From the NCBI GenBank assembly GCA_900315765.1, contig ONAK01000055.1:1-36743 (forward strand): a stretch of DNA of 36,743 nucleotides, given 5' to 3'. The position numbers and the translations under genes are program-made. The stretch comes from an uncultured Prevotella sp. GTDB taxonomy: Bacteria; Bacteroidota; Bacteroidia; Bacteroidales; Bacteroidaceae. The notes beneath the pieces are model-generated. The model did no database searches, was not told the origin of the DNA, and worked only from the letters and a program-made list of their open reading frames with translations. Positions 1 to 6,664 of this stretch are shown one piece after another. The first letter of the stretch is position 1. Every line of letters begins with the position of its first letter.

Positions 1-1
1 A

Positions 2-277
2 TCTTTCTGTGTCATTGAGCAGGATGATGTTCAGCCGGAGAAGTACACAACTTTCTTCCGTAGCGTGATTGCTTTCGGCAGAATCCACATCATCGAGGAC
101 GAACACGAGAAGTTGGAAGCAGCCCGAATGCTCGGCAACCGCTACAATCCGAATCAGGATGAAGCCCTGCAGAAAGAGATAGAAAGCGGTCTGTCTCGTA
201 TGCTGGCCATCCGCTTTGACATCGAGCATCTGGCAGGTAAAGAAGCAATAGAGTTGGTAAGACAGCATCAGAAATGA
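2..277 (+). CDS. Pyridoxamine 5'-phosphate oxidase-like (Nim-like) flavin-binding protein, C-terminal part
   Basis: The frame is open from the window edge, so the gene begins upstream and only about 91 C-terminal residues are visible. The stretch TTFFRSVIAFGRIHIIEDEH followed by KLEAARMLGNRYNP matches the late beta-strand and helix of the split-barrel FMN-binding family that includes the Nim 5-nitroimidazole reductases common in Bacteroidales. An internal GTG at 65 could look like a start but lies inside the conserved strand, so it is not the real one. The TGA stop overlaps the ATG of the next gene (ATGA at 274-277), suggesting coupled translation. The family fold is fairly clear. The substrate cannot be told from this fragment. 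Confidence 0.7.
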   Translation, partial: SFCVIEQDDVQPEKYTTFFRSVIAFGRIHIIEDEHEKLEAARMLGNRYNPNQDEALQKEIESGLSRMLAIRFDIEHLAGKEAIELVRQHQK

Positions 278-582
278 CATTGCCCAAGTTCATAATAACA
301 ATGGATGGCTACTTCCGTCTTGGCATGGTGAACCAGCATAAGCACCTGCTGAAGCATGGTGACCAGTGCATAGGTGGTGGATATTATACCTTCGACTTCG
401 TTTCAAACCGCATTATCCTTGACAGGGAATCATACGATTTTGGACGTCCCAAATGGCATCTGCTGGATACGCTGAAAGTCCCCTCAACCTACCGAGGTCT
501 TCGGATTGTGTACAAGTATGATAACGGTTTCCATGATGATTTTAACGTCAGTGAAGAACTGAAAATAGAATATTATGACTAA
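274..582 (+). CDS. Hypothetical protein, 102 aa
   Basis: A 102-residue soluble protein I do not recognise. It has no signal peptide, membrane segment or cysteine cluster. It is rich in aromatic residues, with a GGGYYTFDF stretch near residue 30 and a C-terminus of mixed charged and aromatic residues (ELKIEYYD). Its ATG overlaps the upstream stop by 4 bp and its TAA at 580-582 overlaps the start of the acetyltransferase gene at 575, so all three genes are almost certainly one transcript. The tight coupling supports it being a real gene. No function is proposed. Confidence 0.6.
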   Translation: MTLPKFIITMDGYFRLGMVNQHKHLLKHGDQCIGGGYYTFDFVSNRIILDRESYDFGRPKWHLLDTLKVPSTYRGLRIVYKYDNGFHDDFNVSEELKIEYYD

Positions 583-1141
583 GCATATGACAGAGAAAGA
601 GAAGATGTTGGCGGGTGAGGTTTATTCTGCCATTGACCCGGAACTGATAGAGGAACTGATGGCGACAAGAGAAGTTCTTTACGAATACAATTCCCTGCGT
701 CCGTCTCAAACCCAGCGTATGAAGGAAATCCTGAAGGGTTTGCTTGGTCATGTTGCAGATGATGACTTTCTCATCAACCAGCCGTTTCACTGCGACTATG
801 GCAAACAGATAAGCATAGGCAGGCGATTCTTTGCTAATTTCAACTTCACCGTCCTCGATGAAGCCCGTGTCACCATTGGCAACGACTGTTTCATCGGTCC
901 TAATGTCAGCATCTATACGGCCTGTCATAGTACCGATCCTGTAGAGCGCAACAGCCGTCAGGAATGGGCAAAGCCTGTCACCATTGGTAATAACGTATGG
1001 ATTGGAGGTAGCGTGACCATTCTTCCAGGAGTAACCATCGGCGATAATGTCACTATCGGAGCCGGCTCCGTCGTGGTTGGTGATATTCCGTCAAATACCG
1101 TTGCCGTAGGAAACCCTTGTAAGGTCATAAAGAATCTATGA
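575..1141 (+). CDS. Sugar O-acetyltransferase (maltose/galactoside acetyltransferase family)
   Basis: A 188-residue left-handed beta-helix acetyltransferase of the Maa/LacA/NodL type, which moves acetyl from acetyl-CoA to a sugar hydroxyl in the cytoplasm. The N-terminal helical cap (EKMLAGEVYSAIDPEL) is the family's maltose acetyltransferase signature. Hexapeptide repeats run through IGRRFFANFNFTVLDEARVT and IGNNVWIGGSVTILPGVTIG to the usual end AVGNPCKVI. The expected catalytic histidine is about residue 118 in TACHSTDP. Length is typical for the family. The start overlaps the previous gene; a second ATG 12 bases downstream (587) is also possible. The sugar substrate cannot be assigned. Confidence 0.9.
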   Translation: MTKHMTEKEKMLAGEVYSAIDPELIEELMATREVLYEYNSLRPSQTQRMKEILKGLLGHVADDDFLINQPFHCDYGKQISIGRRFFANFNFTVLDEARVTIGNDCFIGPNVSIYTACHSTDPVERNSRQEWAKPVTIGNNVWIGGSVTILPGVTIGDNVTIGAGSVVVGDIPSNTVAVGNPCKVIKNL

Positions 1142-1450
1142 AAGACTATGATTCCATTTGGCGCACTCAGGATGAAGTGATGGAGCAGCGAGAGCAAAGC
1201 CAAACTTGTTTGAGCTTTGCCGAGTCGTGACAGAACTCGACAAAGTCAGATCAGGACGGTGGTCGATGCTGTTCTGGGAGAATGTATCTGGAACCTGAGC
1301 TATAATGAGCGACGGATGACCATTGAATTGGAGTTGACCAAGTATCTGGATTTAACTGCGTCCGCGCTGGAGCGTGGTGATGTACTACGGGCTTGTGTAT
1401 TTTACTTTTTATTACGTCTGTATCAGCCTTACTTTGCGGCGATTCCCTGA
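1138..1450 (+). pseudogene. Probable gene remnant broken by a small palindrome
   Basis: An ATG at 1138 overlaps the acetyltransferase stop (ATGA) and opens a 30-codon frame starting MKDYDSIWRTQDEVMEQREQ that stops at 1228-1230. The frame ends just after an inverted repeat at about 1194-1220 (GCAAAGC, then nested AAAC/GTTT, then GCTTTGC). Further on, another frame (about 1231-1450) reads as plausible protein, including VLGECIWNLSYNERRMTIEL and FYFLLRLYQPYF. The simplest reading is a decayed gene, formerly coupled to the acetyltransferase, interrupted by a palindromic insertion. Whether the two parts belonged to one gene is uncertain, and I recognise no family. The end overlaps the M15 gene on the other strand. 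Confidence 0.35.
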
Positions 1451-2059
1451 GGGGCGAACGGCGAAGTGAAGCCATATCGCGCCATGCTTATTCTTGGACG
1501 AGCCAAGCGGCGAAGCCGAGCGGCGCTCAATCAGCAGTTCGTCAAAGTCCTGCTTTGTATCGTTGCTGATGTCCAGCAGGATAGCCGCATAGCGGATGAG
1601 TTGCTCCATATCCTCCACACGAATATCCGCTGCACAACCCGTCAAGTGATTGCTATTACTCACCCCACCAATTGCCCGATTCAACTGCGGCGAGCGATAA
1701 CCAGAGTTGAGCCTGATAGGCTCTTCAGAGATCTCTCCACGCGCTACGCTTGGTCGAGATGACAAAGGGGGTGGAAGGAAACTTGGTCGAGATGACAGGG
1801 AGGGGAATGTCATGTCGAGCGCACTCCCCCCACCTGTCATGTCGAGCGTAGTCGAGACATCTCCTTTAACAACAACATACTTGTCGTTGTACCGCTTCCG
1901 CAATTCCTCTAGCCACACGCAGAGCCGCTTTAGGTTCGCAATCGCCTCGTGGCTGGGGATGTTATACACTTCGGGATGACTCCCGCTCCGGGTGAACTCC
2001 CCGAGCGTAAAGTGCTCGGAGAGTTTGGTGTTACTATTCAATTGTACTATTTCTTCCAT
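1412..2059 (-). CDS. Peptidase M15-like protein with in-frame palindromic-repeat insertions
   Basis: A 215-residue protein related to the M15 (D-Ala-D-Ala carboxypeptidase-like) family that accompanies DUF3987 and HU-like genes in Bacteroidales. The N-terminal part (LSEHFTLGEFTRSGSHPEVY) resembles a wall-binding or cap segment. The zinc ligands appear to be H138 and D145 in SNHLTGCAADI and H198 in WLHFAV. Two segments do not look like native protein: residues about 65-111 translate the palindromic repeat family (DVSTTLDMTGGG..., SSRPS twice), and residues about 180-190 (RSASPLGSSKN) translate a second repeat type. Both keep the frame, so the enzyme may still fold. It is probably last in the DUF3987 operon. 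A shorter relative at 33807-34103 is truncated by the same repeat at the same codon. Confidence 0.75.
   Translation of the reverse strand: MEEIVQLNSNTKLSEHFTLGEFTRSGSHPEVYNIPSHEAIANLKRLCVWLEELRKRYNDKYVVVKGDVSTTLDMTGGGSALDMTFPSLSSRPSFLPPPLSSRPSVARGEISEEPIRLNSGYRSPQLNRAIGGVSNSNHLTGCAADIRVEDMEQLIRYAAILLDISNDTKQDFDELLIERRSASPLGSSKNKHGAIWLHFAVRPSGNRRKVRLIQT
1725..1866. repeat. Palindromic repeat cluster inside the M15 gene
   Basis: Three adjacent units of one family: TGTCATGTCGAGCGTAGTCG with GAGACATCTCC near 1839-1866; a partial unit with TCGAGATGACAGGG near 1783-1825; and GAGATCTCTCCACGCGC followed by TACGCTTGGTCGAGATGACA near 1725-1765. Related units occur at 2085-2175, 14479-14597, 33830-33895 and 36100-36245, and I see none in the housekeeping part of the window. 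This one lies wholly inside an open reading frame and adds about 47 codons. Confidence 0.7.
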
Positions 2060-2084
2060 TTTTTTGTTTTAATTATTCGCCACC

Positions 2085-2175
2085 CGCCCCTTGTCATGTC
2101 GAGCGTAGTCGAGACATCTCTTTCAGAGATCCATGAGATCTCTCCACTCACTACGTTCGGTCGAGACGACAATGA
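2085..2175. repeat. Palindromic repeat unit upstream of the M15 gene
   Basis: A long imperfect palindrome: TTGTCATGTCGAGCGTAGTC and GAGACATCTCTTTCAGAGAT face ATCTCTCCACTCACTACG and GGTCGAGACGACAATGA. It belongs to the same family as the cluster inside the neighbouring M15 gene and sits between that gene and the 122-residue gene upstream of it. A transcript crossing it would form a stable hairpin. Confidence 0.7.
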
Positions 2176-2179
2176 TGGG

Positions 2180-2548
2180 TTATTGACGTTTCTTTTTGTT
2201 TACGTTAATTGATGTACTGTTAGGGAATGCTATGCTGTAGGCCGCATCGAGGGCTTTCAGATTGATTTTCCAAAAGCTGATGCCCGTTTTTACGGCTACG
2301 ATAGCACGCAAGAGTTCGCGGTGATTGCGAGGGTAAAGACTGGGCAGAGGCAACTCGTTCCAGCCTTCCTGCTCGCTCAGATGGCACACCTCCCAGATAA
2401 AATCATCGTTGGCCTCAACGCCGAACCACGACTTCAACACGTTGCGAATGCAGAATCGCTTATACTGACCTCCGAAGAGGCGCCTTGTGCGCTCTAGCCT
2501 GCGCCAGAGCTGCACAAAGCATTCTTGATTATTCTCTATGTTCATCAT
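2180..2548 (-). CDS. Hypothetical protein of the DUF3987 operon, about 122 aa
   Basis: A soluble, tryptophan-rich protein of 121-122 residues starting (M)MNIENNQECFVQLW, with the core RLERTRRLFGGQYKRF and WFGVEANDDFIWEVCHLSEQ. I do not recognise the family. The frame is open further upstream, but that extension would run through the 32-bp repeat at 2557-2588 and the end of the DUF3987 gene, so one of the two ATGs at 2545-2548 is the likely start. It follows the DUF3987 gene by 43 bp in the same direction and is probably co-transcribed with it. No signal peptide or membrane segment. Confidence 0.6.
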   Translation of the reverse strand: MMNIENNQECFVQLWRRLERTRRLFGGQYKRFCIRNVLKSWFGVEANDDFIWEVCHLSEQEGWNELPLPSLYPRNHRELLRAIVAVKTGISFWKINLKALDAAYSIAFPNSTSINVNKKKRQ

Positions 2549-2556
2549 ATTAAATT

Positions 2557-2588
2557 GAAAATGACCAAATGACCTTGACCAAATGACC
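2557..2588 (-). repeat. 32-bp repeat identical to the left arm of the island A dyad
   Basis: On the minus strand it reads GGTCATTTGGTCAAGG followed by TCATTTGGTCATTTTC. All 32 bases recur at 13594-13625 on the plus strand, in the left arm of the dyad upstream of the HU-like gene. It fills the short gap between the DUF3987 stop codon (2592) and the next gene, with GGTCA units suggesting a protein-binding array. The two copies are inverted relative to each other and flank the interval holding cas12a. Confidence 0.75.
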
Positions 2589-2591
2589 GCG

Positions 2592-4994
2592 TTACAACTT
2601 ACGATAATTTCCGTCCTCTTCCAACACCACAAGCCCCTGCTTGCGCCAGTTCTTCAGCATCTGGCGAACGGTGTTGTAGTTCACTTTGGCACCTTTCACG
2701 GCTACCGAGTGCTGCATAGCCTGCTCGAACGAGAACTGGATATCCAGTCGCTCAAAGATAGAGTCATTCTTACCGCGTTTCTGCCGCTCACCATACATAC
2801 CACTTGCATAGTCACGACTAAGGAAAGCGTTCTCTATACGGTCGCGGAAGAAGTAAAGGGCGTTCTCAAGCAGCGAGTCGGCTATCACGTCATAGGCCTC
2901 CAGCATTGTAGGTGTCTGTGCTTTCAGCAAGAGTTCCTTCCATAGTCCAGGCTGCTGCTTCAACTTGGCCTCAGCACCGGTAAGTCCGTGCTTCTGAATC
3001 AACCCCTCGCACACTTTGCAGAGCATCATACAGCACGTCATTCGCTGAGCTGTTACGCACACACGGAAACGCTGACGGGCACGTGTACGATCGTCGTTCT
3101 TCATCGTCTCCAGTCGAATACGCTCTACCCATTCGCGGCCTTTGGCTTCGAGTTTCGGCAGCACCACCTCGCCGTACATCAGCGGCAGCAGGTGGGCTAT
3201 CTGCTGTATGCGGTCGCGCTGGCGATCGGTCATCACTGGCGGTATATCCTCAAGCTTCGCAAATGTATTGTCGGGCGTGCGGGCTACGGCGATACGGCTC
3301 TGAAATCCGTCGGTGTAGTTGTTTACCACGCGGTAAAGCGCATCGGGTGTGCCACACATTGTTACGTTCCACAACAGGTGCTTGATGTGCACATTTACAG
3401 CATCCACGCTTTTGGCTCGGCGTTCATACTTAGAGCCATCGTAGCTTTGACGCAGCATAACAGAGAAGTCGCTCATAGTCGATTTCCACTTCTGCGCTAC
3501 TGTGTCGGCCTCAGGCGTAAACGAGAAGGCGTGCTTACCCTCGGTATTAGCCAGCTGTTGAGCCAGATTAGCTACGGTGTTATTCAACGTAAGGTTACGT
3601 ATGGGTAGCATAGGTTCCTCAGGCTGGTCTTTCTTGTTTACCGATGCCTTTTTCTTTTTGCGCCATTCGTCCTCCTGCTGCGTGTACATATCGTCCAGCG
3701 CCTGCACCTCGCTCATCCAAGCCTCAACTACCGGATCAATACCTCCTTTACCCGAAGCAAAGTCACCGGCGATATATGAGATAAGATTCAGTCCGCGCTT
3801 AGTGCCGTGAACATCGAGCATTACACCCGTTGCTAGCGCGCCGATGCAAGGGCAGATAGCCGTAACAACCGGCATTGTCAAAGCAGGGCCTACGGCATCT
3901 ATCGAATCGCGAATGCCTTGTGGAAGTTTCTTGGTTGTCCATTGAACATTTGCGATTGAACAATCATCCTCGGCATCCGATTCTTGAACCACATCTTCCC
4001 TCTTACCTATTCCATCTGGCATCTGTAGTGCATTCAGCACATTCCTCAGTCGCGTAGGAAATCCGTTATACTCCGAACTCAGCGCGCTCTTAATCTTCTC
4101 GCGCTTCTCTTCGGGCGTAAAACCATCGTAGCAAGGTATCACCTTATCCAGCCAATCTGCATTCTTACCGCAGATGTGGCGCAGGTCGCAGGCCAACTGA
4201 TAGGTCAGCGTGTCTCGGTCGCCAATAGTAGGTTCAAACCCTTGATTGTTCACCTCCCAGTACTTTGCGATGATGTCCTTGAAGGGAATGCCGTGATAAG
4301 CATCGGGGTAATTTTTTGCTAGGACTACAGGACTTAAGGACTCAGTTTCTTCATTTTCAACAACCGAATCAGTCCTGTTAGTCCTGTAGTCCGTTGCTAA
4401 AAGAATCTCATCCTTCACACTCTCGCTTACGCTCTCTTCAAACAGTCGCTTGTCGGGGCCATAGAGCACGTAGCTTCTCGGCACTGCGAACGACCCTCGA
4501 GCCAGGTCCTTTGTCTTCGAATCGTCGGTTACACCAAGCTGAGCAGCCAACCATTGTTTCGACTGGTCTATGCGCTCTGTTGGTTTCAGATGCCCGAACT
4601 CACTCGGTATGATATAAACGATGCGCAATCCCTTACCCGAACAGCTCACGTGTACCAATACTATCAGATGCTCCAGCTCCAGCAAGATTAGCGTCTGCAC
4701 CAGACGCTTCCACACCTCGCGCGGGTCTTCGCCGTTCAGCTCGTCAAGGTCAAGATAGGCCATATTAGTGGGCACAGCGCTCTTAGCGTGTCGGTGCCCG
4801 TCGGTGTAGTTGGCCATAAACATCAGCAGCGGCAGTCTCTGTTTCAGTGTCTTTGCCTCGTCGCTATCATGGTCAACGGTGGTCAACTTCTGGCACACCT
4901 CAGCAACCTCTGGCGAGTCCAGAATCTCGTTCAGCTTATCCTGAGGGCAAGCCAGCACTTGTGCCGACTTGCCATTCTTGCAGTACGATATCAT
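2592..4994 (-). CDS. DUF3987 protein with VirE/BT4734-like primase-type N-terminal domain
   Basis: An 800-residue protein. The N-terminal region (about 1-190) resembles the BT4734/VirE-N domain, related to archaeo-eukaryotic primase folds: YLDLDEL at about 80-86 supplies an acidic pair and SCSGKGLRIVYII at 117-129 is the following core strand. The C-terminal region (about 360-720) matches DUF3987, with a P-loop-like ASGKGG near residue 412. Such proteins are common in Bacteroidales mobile and repetitive loci and are thought to act in DNA replication or helicase-primase steps; the exact role is not established. The ATG overlaps the stop of the upstream gene by 4 bp (4991-4994). It is the core of a minus-strand operon running from the OB-like gene to M15. 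Confidence 0.85.
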   Translation of the reverse strand: MISYCKNGKSAQVLACPQDKLNEILDSPEVAEVCQKLTTVDHDSDEAKTLKQRLPLLMFMANYTDGHRHAKSAVPTNMAYLDLDELNGEDPREVWKRLVQTLILLELEHLIVLVHVSCSGKGLRIVYIIPSEFGHLKPTERIDQSKQWLAAQLGVTDDSKTKDLARGSFAVPRSYVLYGPDKRLFEESVSESVKDEILLATDYRTNRTDSVVENEETESLSPVVLAKNYPDAYHGIPFKDIIAKYWEVNNQGFEPTIGDRDTLTYQLACDLRHICGKNADWLDKVIPCYDGFTPEEKREKIKSALSSEYNGFPTRLRNVLNALQMPDGIGKREDVVQESDAEDDCSIANVQWTTKKLPQGIRDSIDAVGPALTMPVVTAICPCIGALATGVMLDVHGTKRGLNLISYIAGDFASGKGGIDPVVEAWMSEVQALDDMYTQQEDEWRKKKKASVNKKDQPEEPMLPIRNLTLNNTVANLAQQLANTEGKHAFSFTPEADTVAQKWKSTMSDFSVMLRQSYDGSKYERRAKSVDAVNVHIKHLLWNVTMCGTPDALYRVVNNYTDGFQSRIAVARTPDNTFAKLEDIPPVMTDRQRDRIQQIAHLLPLMYGEVVLPKLEAKGREWVERIRLETMKNDDRTRARQRFRVCVTAQRMTCCMMLCKVCEGLIQKHGLTGAEAKLKQQPGLWKELLLKAQTPTMLEAYDVIADSLLENALYFFRDRIENAFLSRDYASGMYGERQKRGKNDSIFERLDIQFSFEQAMQHSVAVKGAKVNYNTVRQMLKNWRKQGLVVLEEDGNYRKL

Positions 4995-5377
4995 AGTCTG
5001 TACCCCCTTCCTTTAATCAGTTCGCGAATCACCTTCTGCGCTATCGCACTCGCCTGATGCACCAACTTCTCGGGCAACTGCTCCAGCTGATCCTCGTCGA
5101 GCGAGAAGTAGAAGTACCAGCGCTTGTTATGCCCTTGCGAAAGCGATGCGTTATCGTCGCGGAAGATAGGCTTATTGCGTCTGCGCTTCGGTTTCTCGGT
5201 CATATACACGTTTCCGTCGTGCTTGCCCTCCACCTTGAAAGTTCCTGAGAACGCCTCCATCTTAACATCCTCGCAGCACATAAAGTCTGCAGTCTTGAGT
5301 CCGTTCTCCAACATGCCGATGGTCAGCAGACCGTCGAGCGATACCTGTCTCTCTGTAGAAATATAGATTTTTTCCAT
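4991..5377 (-). CDS. Hypothetical protein upstream of DUF3987, 128 aa
   Basis: A 128-residue soluble protein beginning MEKIYISTERQVSLDGLLTI. It has a basic patch EKPKRRRNKPIFR near the middle and a C-terminal helix rich in Gln, Glu and Lys. The basic patch and setting suggest nucleic-acid contact, but no family is recognised. The open frame extends 25 codons further upstream; I prefer the ATG at 5377 because that extension reads like untranslated sequence (SKWPKNPKLLLAKQFKE). The stop overlaps the DUF3987 start, so translation is probably coupled. Confidence 0.6.
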   Translation of the reverse strand: MEKIYISTERQVSLDGLLTIGMLENGLKTADFMCCEDVKMEAFSGTFKVEGKHDGNVYMTEKPKRRRNKPIFRDDNASLSQGHNKRWYFYFSLDEDQLEQLPEKLVHQASAIAQKVIRELIKGRGYRL

Positions 5378-5464
5378 TTCTTTGAATTGTTTAGCGAGAA
5401 GAAGTTTCGGATTCTTTGGCCATTTACTCGAGAATATCCTCCTCGTCTTCAACTCAAAGATTAA

Positions 5465-5746
5465 TTATCTGTTCAATTTCACAATATCAGTAGCCAAAAC
5501 CTCTTGGAATACTTGGTTTTGATACTCGTGTGTAGAGAAACGAAGTGTGGCCACCACCACATCACCTTCGTAGAACCTGCACGCCGCCAGAGAGCCCAGC
5601 ATAGCGCACACAAACTCATTCTCAAACTTACCGCCCAGCTCCTTCAGCACAATGTTGCACTTCTGAATCTGGCCAGCCTCAGCCTTAGCCGACTGTACGC
5701 TGAAGGCCTCGCCCTGGCGTACCACTTTTAGGATTCTTGTATCCAT
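5465..5746 (-). CDS. Small OB-fold-like protein (DUF3127-like), 93 aa
   Basis: A 93-residue protein whose alternating strand pattern (QKCNIVLKELGGKFENEFVC, then GDVVVATLRFSTHEYQNQVF, then LATDIVKLN) resembles DUF3127, a compact OB-fold family in Bacteroidota related to single-stranded DNA-binding proteins. The match is by eye and not certain. It is the first gene of the operon that continues with the 128-residue protein, DUF3987, the 122-residue protein and M15. An ssDNA-binding protein next to a primase-like protein would make sense. The leader has a small hairpin at 5768-5787 and the likely promoter is at 6017-6024. Confidence 0.55.
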   Translation of the reverse strand: MDTRILKVVRQGEAFSVQSAKAEAGQIQKCNIVLKELGGKFENEFVCAMLGSLAACRFYEGDVVVATLRFSTHEYQNQVFQEVLATDIVKLNR

Positions 5747-5767
5747 TTACCTTGTTATTTATTTTAC

Positions 5768-5787
5768 GTCGCACCCTTGTATGCGAC
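5768..5787 (-). other. Short hairpin in the 5' leader of the DUF3987 operon
   Basis: GTCGCA and TGCGAC form a perfect 6-bp stem around an 8-base loop, 22 bases upstream of the OB-like gene's start. A second possible stem (ACTGCC with GGCAGT, about 5818-5856) lies further up the leader. The remaining sequence between 5857 and 6016 is AT-rich with no gene that I can see. These may be leader structures; no known riboswitch class is recognised. Confidence 0.35.
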
Positions 5788-6016
5788 CTTTAAGATTGAA
5801 AAATAGTCTTATTGAAAAACTGCCGTGCTGTCTCAGCAGAGCAGGCTTGTGGCAGTTCGCTAACCGCCTGAATGCAAAATTACGTTCTACCTAAAAAATT
5901 ATGAAAACAAAATGAAGTTTAACAAAAACTATAATCACAAAATCTGTATTTATATTATTGTATGAAAACCATTTCAAACAGCACCGTCAAATCCCCGTTT
6001 CCGTTCGTTGACGATG

Positions 6017-6024
6017 CAAAGGTA
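6017..6024 (-). promoter_or_regulatory. Probable promoter -7 box (TACCTTTG) for the DUF3987 operon
   Basis: The minus strand reads TACCTTTGCATCG, matching the Bacteroidota TAnnTTTG -7 consensus. It lies about 270 bp upstream of the OB-like gene, giving a long leader. No clear TTTG -33 element is present at the right distance, which fits an activator-dependent promoter. The phased ATCCCG array lies 40-100 bp upstream. Confidence 0.5.
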
Positions 6025-6063
6025 CGAACTATTATCTTCGGATTTATGGTTTTTAAAGTGCCC

Positions 6064-6119
6064 ATCCCGTACTTTCCCGTGATATCCCGAATTATCCCGT
6101 GATATCCCGAAATATCCCA
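6064..6119. repeat. Six ATCCCG units at exact 10-bp spacing
   Basis: ATCCCG or a one-base variant starts at 6064, 6074 (TTCCCG), 6084, 6094, 6104 and 6114 (ATCCCA). The strict 10-bp period places all six on nearly the same face of the helix. The array lies in the non-coding gap between two minus-strand operons, 40-100 bp upstream of the TACCTTTG box at 6017-6024. It looks like a multi-site protein-binding array, either activator sites or replication-type iterons. Confidence 0.65.
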
Positions 6120-6142
6120 TCAAGTACCTTTGGGAAAGGCAC

Positions 6143-6173
6143 AAAAAAAGCACCAGAAGATTATTCTGATGCT
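6143..6173 (-). terminator. Rho-independent terminator of the alpha-CTD-like operon
   Basis: On the minus strand AGCATCAGAA pairs with TTCTGGTGCT (one G-U pair) around a 5-base loop and is followed by seven T. It lies 25 bp past the stop of the 151-residue gene and ends the operon beginning at the promoter near 8490. Confidence 0.8.
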
Positions 6174-6197
6174 TACAAACTTCAACTATGAAGTATC

Positions 6198-6653
6198 TTA
6201 TTTCGTATAAATATTACTGAAGTGCTTTTCGCTATAACCCTCACTTGTTGGCATTCCCAATCGTACTAACTCCTTATACATAGCAGCCGAAGCAGAAGGC
6301 AACAAAGCCTTTCTCTTCTGCTTTAATTCCTTCAGGTACGCACATATTTCAGGCACCTTCTGGTGAGCCACAAGCCGCTTTACGGCATCGTGAATACGCC
6401 AAGCCTCATCATCATCAATCTCTGGATGAACAAAGTGAAACCTCTCTTCGTTTCGCTCATGAGGCTTGCAGGTGGGCTGCTCATCAGTGTTTACAGGGGC
6501 TGGCTGCAGAGTTTCTTCTTTTATTTCTTCATAATCTGCCTCCTCAGCATCAGCAGTATGCCAGAACCCATTCTTATCTTGCACCAACGTCAACTTTCCA
6601 CCAGCGTTAACCTCGACGTTTGGTCCGTAATTATTCTTAATATTGAATCCCAT
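6198..6653 (-). CDS. Hypothetical protein with N-terminal NYGPN motif, 151 aa
   Basis: A 151-residue acidic protein, family not recognised. It starts MGFNIKNNYGPNVEVNAGGK and continues LTLVQDKNGFWHTADAEEAD; the C-terminal half (EAWRIHDAVKRLVAHQKVPEI, then LKELKQKRKALLPSASAAMY) is predicted helical. The NYGPNVEVNAGGKLTL segment repeats, with changes, at the C-terminus of the protein encoded immediately upstream (NYGPNIDLTDGGLLRL). The gap to that gene is 11 bp, so they are one transcript. No signal peptide or membrane segment. The gene is followed by a good terminator. Confidence 0.65.
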   Translation of the reverse strand: MGFNIKNNYGPNVEVNAGGKLTLVQDKNGFWHTADAEEADYEEIKEETLQPAPVNTDEQPTCKPHERNEERFHFVHPEIDDDEAWRIHDAVKRLVAHQKVPEICAYLKELKQKRKALLPSASAAMYKELVRLGMPTSEGYSEKHFSNIYTK

Positions 6654-6664
6654 TTCGCTTAAAT

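Noticed and set aside
2583-2945. 120-codon plus-strand frame at the end of the DUF3987 gene
   Set aside because: Shadow of the DUF3987 C-terminus with no upstream signals.
6125-6132. Plus-strand TACCTTTG next to the phased array
   Set aside because: It matches the -7 consensus but would only give transcripts antisense to the 151-residue gene, and no plus-strand gene follows; kept only as a note to the phased-array finding.
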